Assembly: GCA_039767595.1 (NCBI GenBank)
Contig: JBDNBY010000054.1
Location: 1-10,839 of the forward strand
Reading direction: 5' to 3'
Length of the DNA stretch: 10,839 bases
Source of the DNA: JBDNBY01 sp039767595
Lineage (GTDB): Bacteria; Pseudomonadota; Alphaproteobacteria; Rhodobacterales; Rhodobacteraceae
This document shows positions 6,808 to 10,839 of the stretch, one piece after another. How positions within the stretch are numbered: position 1 is the first letter of the stretch; every line of letters begins with the position of its first letter. Below the pieces are notes generated by a model. It saw only the letters and a list, made by a program, of their open reading frames with translations. It had not been told where the DNA came from and ran no database searches. The position numbers and the translations under genes are program-made.

Positions 6808-8073
6808 TTATAGCCAATCCGGCACGCTATCGCGGGCGATCATCTCTTCGATGCTGGGCCGCGCGCGTATGACTGCGAATTGATCACCATCCACTAAAAC
6901 TTCGGGGATCAAGGGGCGCGAATTATACTCGCTGGCCATCACGGCCCCATAGGCCCCCGCGGATCGAAACGCCACAAGATCATCTGCAGTCAACGGCGGC
7001 AAGGATCGCTCTTTGGCAAATGTATCGCCAGTCTCGCACACAGGGCCCACCACATCATACATCTCGACATCCGATGCGGCGGTGGGTTCATGGACGGGCA
7101 CAATATCGTGATGCGCCTCATACATCGCAGGGCGCAACAGGTCATTCATCGCCGCATCCACAATTAGGAATTTGCGGCCCTCGCCCTCTTTAACATAGAT
7201 GGTTTTTGTGACCAATATCCCAGCATTTCCGGCAATCAACCGGCCTGGCTCGATTTCAATTTCTGCATCCAAATGCCCCAAAACCCGCTGCACCATTGCG
7301 CCGTAGTCTTTGGGCGTTGGGGGCGTCTCATTGCTGCGCGCATAGGGGATCCCCAAACCACCGCCAAGGTCCAAGCGGCTGATCTCATGCCCGTCCGAGC
7401 GGAGCTCTTGGGTCAAATCGGCGACTTTTTGATAGGCCGCCTCAAAGGGCGCAAGATCGGTCAATTGCGAGCCAATGTGCACATCAATCCCGATGACTTT
7501 GATCCCCGGCAACGCCGCCGCCTGCGCATAGACTGCGCGCGCTTTGGCAATTGGGATGCCGAATTTATTTTCGGATTTGCCCGTGGCAATTTTATGATGC
7601 GTTTTGGCATCAACATCTGGGTTCACGCGAATAGTGATCGGCGCGATGACGCCAAGATTTTGCGCCACACTCGAGATCACTTCTAGCTCGGGCTCTGATT
7701 CCACGTTGAACTGCCGAATACCGCCGCTGAGGGCCAAGTGGATCTCATCGCGGGTTTTGCCCACTCCGGAAAAGACGATTTTATCCCCGGACACGCCGGC
7801 GGCTTTGGCCCGCGCATATTCTCCGCCAGACACAACATCCATGCCCGCACCGAGGCCGGCCAACACTTTGAGCAGTGCCACATTGGACGCGGCCTTCATG
7901 GCATAGCATATCAAATGATCCATGCCGCCAAGTGCCTCGTCAAACACGCGAAAGTGCCTCTCGAGGGTCGCACGGGAATAGCAGTAAAACGGCGTACCCA
8001 CTTGATCGGCGATAACGCTGAGCGGCACATCTTCGGCGTGTAAAACGCCATTTTTATAAATGAAATGATCCAT
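6808..8073 (-). CDS. lysA: Diaminopimelate decarboxylase
   Basis: A 421-residue PLP enzyme of the alanine-racemase fold that converts meso-diaminopimelate to L-lysine, the last step of lysine synthesis, in the cytoplasm. The PLP-binding lysine is Lys60 in YAMKAASN. VHIGSQ and the phosphate-binding GGGLGIPY lie in the barrel, and the C-terminal domain gives CETGD with Cys346, which reaches the active site of the partner subunit, and the conserved GAYG and YNSRP. All signature residues are present and the length is normal. ATG 8073-8071 is preceded at six bases by AAGGA (8084-8080 on the minus strand), which lies in the end of the preceding DUF2834-like gene; only three bases separate the two genes. 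It is the last gene of the argH-lipoprotein-DUF2834-lysA run and converges on the zinc-ribbon gene. Confidence 0.97.
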   Translation of the reverse strand: MDHFIYKNGVLHAEDVPLSVIADQVGTPFYCYSRATLERHFRVFDEALGGMDHLICYAMKAASNVALLKVLAGLGAGMDVVSGGEYARAKAAGVSGDKIVFSGVGKTRDEIHLALSGGIRQFNVESEPELEVISSVAQNLGVIAPITIRVNPDVDAKTHHKIATGKSENKFGIPIAKARAVYAQAAALPGIKVIGIDVHIGSQLTDLAPFEAAYQKVADLTQELRSDGHEISRLDLGGGLGIPYARSNETPPTPKDYGAMVQRVLGHLDAEIEIEPGRLIAGNAGILVTKTIYVKEGEGRKFLIVDAAMNDLLRPAMYEAHHDIVPVHEPTAASDVEMYDVVGPVCETGDTFAKERSLPPLTADDLVAFRSAGAYGAVMASEYNSRPLIPEVLVDGDQFAVIRARPSIEEMIARDSVPDWL

Positions 8074-8076
8074 ATT

Positions 8077-8412
8077 TTATCCTTCGCGCGTCTGGCGCAG
8101 CAAAATGAGAAGCATCAACGGCAGGCCGCAGCTCACCCCAATGCAAAATGTTGCTGGCACCACAAAGACATACCAAAAAGAGCGCGTCACACTCGCCCAT
8201 AGCGCCCAAACAGACAAGGTCACCGCGGCGATGGTCAGATCCCAAACCAGACCTTCGGTCGCGGAATTGACATACCACGCATCGATCAGCGGCCCTAGCG
8301 CATAGCCCTCGGCCTCAAACCATGCGATAAAATGCATCATCGGGTGCACAGAGCCCCAAATCACCAAAGCCGCTAGGATCGCGGTGGCGATAGATTTATG
8401 CGCCGCGCTCAT
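8077..8412 (-). CDS. DUF2834-like small membrane protein, function unknown
   Basis: A 111-residue hydrophobic protein with three predicted membrane segments (about 8-30, 57-73 and 79-103). The arrangement, namely an aromatic residue followed by Phe/Glu-rich loop, an Asn, a DLTI stretch with Trp, then a closing GVSCGLPLMLLILLR, resembles DUF2834 as I remember it; a profile search was not possible. No function is known to me. The start ATG 8412-8410 shares one base with the lipoprotein stop (TGATG); a GTG three bases earlier (8415) would give GTGA and is also possible. No clear Shine-Dalgarno is visible, so translation is probably coupled to the lipoprotein gene. lysA begins three bases after its stop. 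Confidence 0.8.
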   Translation of the reverse strand: MSAAHKSIATAILAALVIWGSVHPMMHFIAWFEAEGYALGPLIDAWYVNSATEGLVWDLTIAAVTLSVWALWASVTRSFWYVFVVPATFCIGVSCGLPLMLLILLRQTREG

Positions 8413-8591
8413 CACAGACCGATCGTAATGCGCGTGTTGCGCAATGGGCTAATGCTTACATTCGCTCCAGCGCTGAGCCCATTATTGCCCAACCCGATGC
8501 TTACATTCGCCGCAGGGGGTGGCACGGGATCGGACTTGATCCCGCATGCCGTGACGGCCGCTAGGATCATCAAAACACAGATGTATTTCAT
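8412..8591 (-). CDS. Small lipoprotein, possibly LptM-like
   Basis: A 59-residue predicted lipoprotein. A signal peptide (residues 1-15, with Lys2 and a hydrophobic core) ends in the lipobox VTAC, with Cys16 as the lipidated residue; Gly at +2 suggests outer-membrane sorting by the Lol rule. The mature start CGIKSDPVPPP resembles the CGxKGPxxxP start of LptM/YifL-type proteins, which assist maturation of the LPS translocon, but the rest does not clearly match. The mature part contains a 15-residue periodicity in which ANVSI occurs at 28-32 and 43-47. The start ATG 8591-8589 overlaps the argH stop as ATGA, and GGAGAGAGG lies seven bases upstream. An in-frame TTG at 8609 is rejected because it would add a poor signal-peptide start. 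It is translationally coupled to its neighbours on both sides. Confidence 0.82.
   Translation of the reverse strand: MKYICVLMILAAVTACGIKSDPVPPPAANVSIGLGNNGLSAGANVSISPLRNTRITIGL
8452..8510 (-). repeat. 14-base direct repeat inside the lipoprotein gene
   Basis: The identical 14-mer atgcttacattcgc occurs at 8452-8465 and 8497-8510, 45 bases (15 codons) apart and in the same frame, encoding ANVSI twice on the minus strand. It suggests a small internal duplication in the mature lipoprotein. Confidence 0.85.
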
Positions 8592-9976
8592 GACAACGCC
8601 TCTCTCCAACGAGTGATCTGCACGCGCACTTGGTCGGGCGCCGTGCCTCCGTATGAGATACGAGAGGCCACAGAATTATCAACACCTAGCACCGAAAATA
8701 CATCCTGAGTGATCCCAGAATGCACCGATGTCATATCCTCAAGCGTCAGATCAGGCAGGTCGATCCCCCGATCCTCGGCCATCGCCACAAGGGTACCCGT
8801 GACATGGTGCGCCTCGCGAAAGGGCATGCCGAGTTTTTGAACAAGCCAATCGGCCAGATCTGTCGCCGTGGAAAAACCAGCCGAGGCCGCCGTACGCAGC
8901 GCCTCTTGATTGACACTCATCTCTGCCAGCATCCCTTGCATCGCCGCCAAAGAAAGTAAAAACGCATCTGAGGCATCAAAGACTTGCTCTTTGTCCTCTT
9001 GCATATCTTTTGAATAGCTCAGCGGTAGGCCTTTCATCACCATCATCAACGCGGTCGAGGCGCCAAAGATCCGGCCAATTTTGGCACGCATCAATTCGGC
9101 CGCATCGGGATTGCGCTTTTGCGGCATGATGGACGAGCCCGTTGACCATTTGTCGGACATGCGCACGAATTTAAACTGTGCCGATGACCAAATGACCAAT
9201 TCCTCAGACAGGCGCGACAGGTGCATGGCACAGATCGAGGCGACCGACAGGTATTCAAGGGCAAAGTCGCGATCCGATACGCTATCGAGGGAATTGCCCG
9301 TTGGCCGATCAAACCCAAGCGCCGCAGACGTCATGTGCCGATCAATGGCAAAGGACGTACCAGCCAAGGCCGCCGCGCCCAAAGGACATTCATTCATCCG
9401 CGCCCGCGCATCACGCAACCGGCTAAGATCACGGCCAAACATTTCGACATAGGCCATCATGTGGTGACCAAATGTCACCGGCTGCGCCGTTTGCAAATGG
9501 GTAAATCCGGGCATCACCCAAGTCGCCCCCGCCTCAGCGAGGGTCAAGAGCGTGTCCAACAGCTTCACAAGTGCGTTATCCGCTTGGTCGATTTCATCGC
9601 GGACCCAGAGCCGGAAATCCGTCGCCACTTGATCATTGCGCGAGCGACCGGTGTGCAACCGCCCCCCTGCCTCACCAATAATTTCGGTCAGGCGCGCCTC
9701 AACATTCATGTGAATATCTTCACGTTCTTCTGAAAATTCAAAGCGTTGCTCGCGAATTTCCTCAAGCACCGTTTCAAGGCCCTGATCAATAGCCGCATGA
9801 TCCTCTTGAGTGATGATCTCTTGCGCCGCGAGCATCGCAGCATGGGCGCGCGATCCGCGGATATCTTGCTCTGCCATTCGCTTGTCAAATGAGATAGAGG
9901 CATTAATTGCAGTCATGATGGCGCTTGGTGTATCTTTGAACCGACCGCCCCACATTTCATTAGAGGTTTTGCTCAT
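8588..9976 (-). CDS. argH: Argininosuccinate lyase
   Basis: A 462-residue member of the fumarase/aspartase superfamily that splits argininosuccinate into arginine and fumarate, the last step of arginine synthesis. The N-terminus MSKTSNEMWGGRF is typical of the family. The substrate-binding TGRSRNDQ is near 109-116, the general-acid region GFTHLQ holds His160, and the mobile signature loop GSSIMPQKRNP starts at Gly280, with catalytic Ser282. All active-site motifs and the length are normal. The start is ATG 9976-9974; reading upstream in the same frame to 10246 gives an unrelated extension inside tlpA. No good Shine-Dalgarno precedes this ATG (the nearest AAAAGG is over ten bases away). The start codon overlaps that of tlpA on the other strand, so the argH promoter and leader must lie inside tlpA. 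It heads the run to lysA, and its stop overlaps the lipoprotein start. Confidence 0.97.
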   Translation of the reverse strand: MSKTSNEMWGGRFKDTPSAIMTAINASISFDKRMAEQDIRGSRAHAAMLAAQEIITQEDHAAIDQGLETVLEEIREQRFEFSEEREDIHMNVEARLTEIIGEAGGRLHTGRSRNDQVATDFRLWVRDEIDQADNALVKLLDTLLTLAEAGATWVMPGFTHLQTAQPVTFGHHMMAYVEMFGRDLSRLRDARARMNECPLGAAALAGTSFAIDRHMTSAALGFDRPTGNSLDSVSDRDFALEYLSVASICAMHLSRLSEELVIWSSAQFKFVRMSDKWSTGSSIMPQKRNPDAAELMRAKIGRIFGASTALMMVMKGLPLSYSKDMQEDKEQVFDASDAFLLSLAAMQGMLAEMSVNQEALRTAASAGFSTATDLADWLVQKLGMPFREAHHVTGTLVAMAEDRGIDLPDLTLEDMTSVHSGITQDVFSVLGVDNSVASRISYGGTAPDQVRVQITRWREALS

Positions 9977-10553
9977 GCTACAATCTGCCTTTTCTCGTCG
10001 TTGGATGTTGGCCCTTGTGTATACTGGGCTGATCTTATGTGCAATTCCTGCATTTGCCGTTGATCCAAACAATCTGCGCGCGGCGCGTTCGGGCGACATG
10101 CTCAAACTTGTGGTGCATGACACGCCCAAGCCTGTCACAGATCTGCCCTTTGGTTTGGCGGATGGCCCTGATCTAACAATGGCTGATTTTGCGGGTAAAT
10201 ACGTCGTTGTGAACTTTTGGGCAACTTGGTGCCCGCCGTGCCGCAAGGAAATGCCAAGCCTGTCAGAGCTTCAGACGGCCTTAGGCTCGGATACATTCGA
10301 AGTAATCACCATTGCAACATTACGCAACTCGCCAAGCAAAGTGGCGCAATTTTTCGCCAGCATCAAAGTTGACAACCTGCCGCTCTACATGGACCGCAAT
10401 CGCGGTGCCTTTGCCCGATCCATGGGGGTTTTGGGGCTACCTACCACGTTAATTATTGGGCCCGATGGCCAAGAGATCGCGCGACTGACAGGGGATGCTC
10501 ATTGGTCGGATGCCGATGCGATCACTCTTATCTCTAAGTTGATTGGACCCTAA
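9975..10553 (+). CDS. tlpA: Secreted TlpA-family thiol-disulfide oxidoreductase
   Basis: A 192-residue thioredoxin-fold protein. A signal peptide covers residues 1-28 (SRRW, a hydrophobic core, then AFA before the probable cleavage site), with no lipobox, so it is either released to the periplasm or kept as an N-terminal anchor. The thioredoxin domain follows, with FWATWCPPCRKEMP giving redox Cys86 and Cys89, and the cis-proline loop GLPTT. Family members reduce periplasmic disulfides, often for cytochrome c or oxidase copper-centre assembly; its own substrate cannot be told. The start at 9975 keeps the Arg pair before the hydrophobic core, and TAGAGG lies eight bases upstream; a later ATG at 10005 would lose the basic region. 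It is divergent from argH, with overlapping start codons. Confidence 0.92.
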   Translation: MLQSAFSRRWMLALVYTGLILCAIPAFAVDPNNLRAARSGDMLKLVVHDTPKPVTDLPFGLADGPDLTMADFAGKYVVVNFWATWCPPCRKEMPSLSELQTALGSDTFEVITIATLRNSPSKVAQFFASIKVDNLPLYMDRNRGAFARSMGVLGLPTTLIIGPDGQEIARLTGDAHWSDADAITLISKLIGP

Positions 10554-10599
10554 TACTCCTATGTCCCCAAAAGTGTCACAATAACTGCGATACAACTCC

Positions 10600-10614
10600 T
10601 TAATGTTGTCGTAA
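10600..10614 (+). promoter_or_regulatory. Possible CtrA-like box upstream of the last gene
   Basis: TTAA-N7-GTAA (10600-10614) matches seven of the eight fixed bases of the alphaproteobacterial CtrA box TTAA-N7-TTAA, and a further TTAA lies at 10621-10624. It is within the 109-base gap between tlpA and the last gene. In AT-richer intergenic DNA such a match can occur by chance, so this is only a candidate. I saw no convincing terminator for tlpA or sigma-70 promoter in this gap. Confidence 0.2.
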
Positions 10615-10662
10615 TCAGGGTTAATACCTTATGTGAAAACAAACTCACTGGAGGAATGTACC

Positions 10663-10839
10663 GTGAAACGGCTGGTGCGGACACTATGCATAATGGCGTT
10701 GTTTGGCGGCTTAGGCCTTGCCTGTCTCTTCGTGTTGCAAAACCGCAGTACCGTGCATGCGATGCTTGACCATGGCTTCTTATATGTTTGGAGCCTCGAC
10801 TTGAATAAAGAGCGTCAAAAAGAGGACGAGCAGTTCAAA
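10663..10839 (+). CDS. Unrecognised membrane-anchored protein (3' partial, GTG start)
   Basis: The first 59 codons of an open frame that runs off the window. It starts with GTG 10663; GGAGG at 10650-10654 lies eight bases upstream. An ATG at 10656 is in another frame that soon stops. The protein begins MKRLVRTLCIMALFGG, a basic end followed by one hydrophobic segment (about residues 7-25) that could be a signal anchor, with no standard lipobox before Cys20. After it come LQNRSTVHAMLDHGFLYVW and a charged stretch rich in Lys, Glu, Asp and Gln, which may start a coiled coil. I do not recognise the family. The 109-base gap upstream suggests its own promoter, separate from tlpA. Confidence 0.7.
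   Translation, partial: MKRLVRTLCIMALFGGLGLACLFVLQNRSTVHAMLDHGFLYVWSLDLNKERQKEDEQFK

Noticed and set aside
8592..8609. TTG start six codons upstream for the small lipoprotein
   Set aside because: It would put an acidic residue before the signal peptide and sit on the ribosome site GGAGAGAGG that serves ATG 8591.
9977..10246. N-terminal extension of argH to 10246
   Set aside because: The extension is antisense to tlpA, unlike any lyase N-terminus, and the family start MSKTSNEMWGGRF begins at 9976.
10541..10575. Possible terminator hairpin after tlpA
   Set aside because: Only a short imperfect pairing (ttggac with gtccccaa) with a bulge and no T-run can be drawn.
10725..10790. Resemblance of the last gene (FVLQNRSTV) to LapA/DUF1049 proteins
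   Set aside because: The match is limited to a few residues after one hydrophobic segment and the protein is incomplete, so no family is assigned.

Overview
The window looks like a core chromosomal segment of an alphaproteobacterium, most likely of the Rhodobacteraceae (Roseobacter group). This rests on the gene content, the neighbour pairs as I recall them from that family (sucB, MAPEG gene, lpdA; zinc-ribbon gene divergent from ftsEX; argH divergent from tlpA) and fairly even, moderately high GC. I see no rRNA, tRNA, CRISPR array, insertion sequence, phage gene or attachment site, and no clear sign of horizontal transfer.

Layout. (1) Bases 1-3011, plus strand: the 3' part of sucB/odhB (E2 of 2-oxoglutarate dehydrogenase), a small MAPEG-family membrane protein, and lpdA (E3). 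A hairpin lies between sucB and the MAPEG gene, and a strong bidirectional terminator follows lpdA. (2) Bases 3088-5380, minus strand: ftsE, ftsX and plsC, read in that order and joined by two ATGA stop/start overlaps. They encode a cell-division ABC transporter and a phospholipid acyltransferase. ftsE starts with TTG. (3) Bases 5533-6777, plus strand: a zinc-ribbon protein with a long acidic disordered middle and one membrane segment, divergent from ftsE. (4) Bases 6808-9976, minus strand: argH, a 59-residue lipoprotein, a small DUF2834-like membrane protein and lysA, read in that order and almost without gaps. (5) Bases 9975-10553, plus strand: a secreted TlpA-type thioredoxin whose start codon overlaps that of argH on the opposite strand. 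(6) Bases 10663-10839, plus strand: the first 59 codons of a membrane-anchored protein cut by the window edge.

How the genes work together. Region 1 supplies two of the three subunits of the TCA-cycle 2-oxoglutarate dehydrogenase. Region 2 couples septal cell-wall control (FtsEX) to phosphatidic acid synthesis. Region 4 couples the last step of arginine synthesis to the last step of lysine synthesis, with two small envelope proteins between them.

I found no obviously new multi-gene system. The best candidates for undescribed biology are the zinc-ribbon membrane protein beside ftsEX, the two small envelope genes between argH and lysA, and the argH/tlpA start-codon overlap. No gene-free stretch exceeds 300 bases. 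The longest are 5381-5532 (152 bases) and 10554-10662 (109 bases), both described below.
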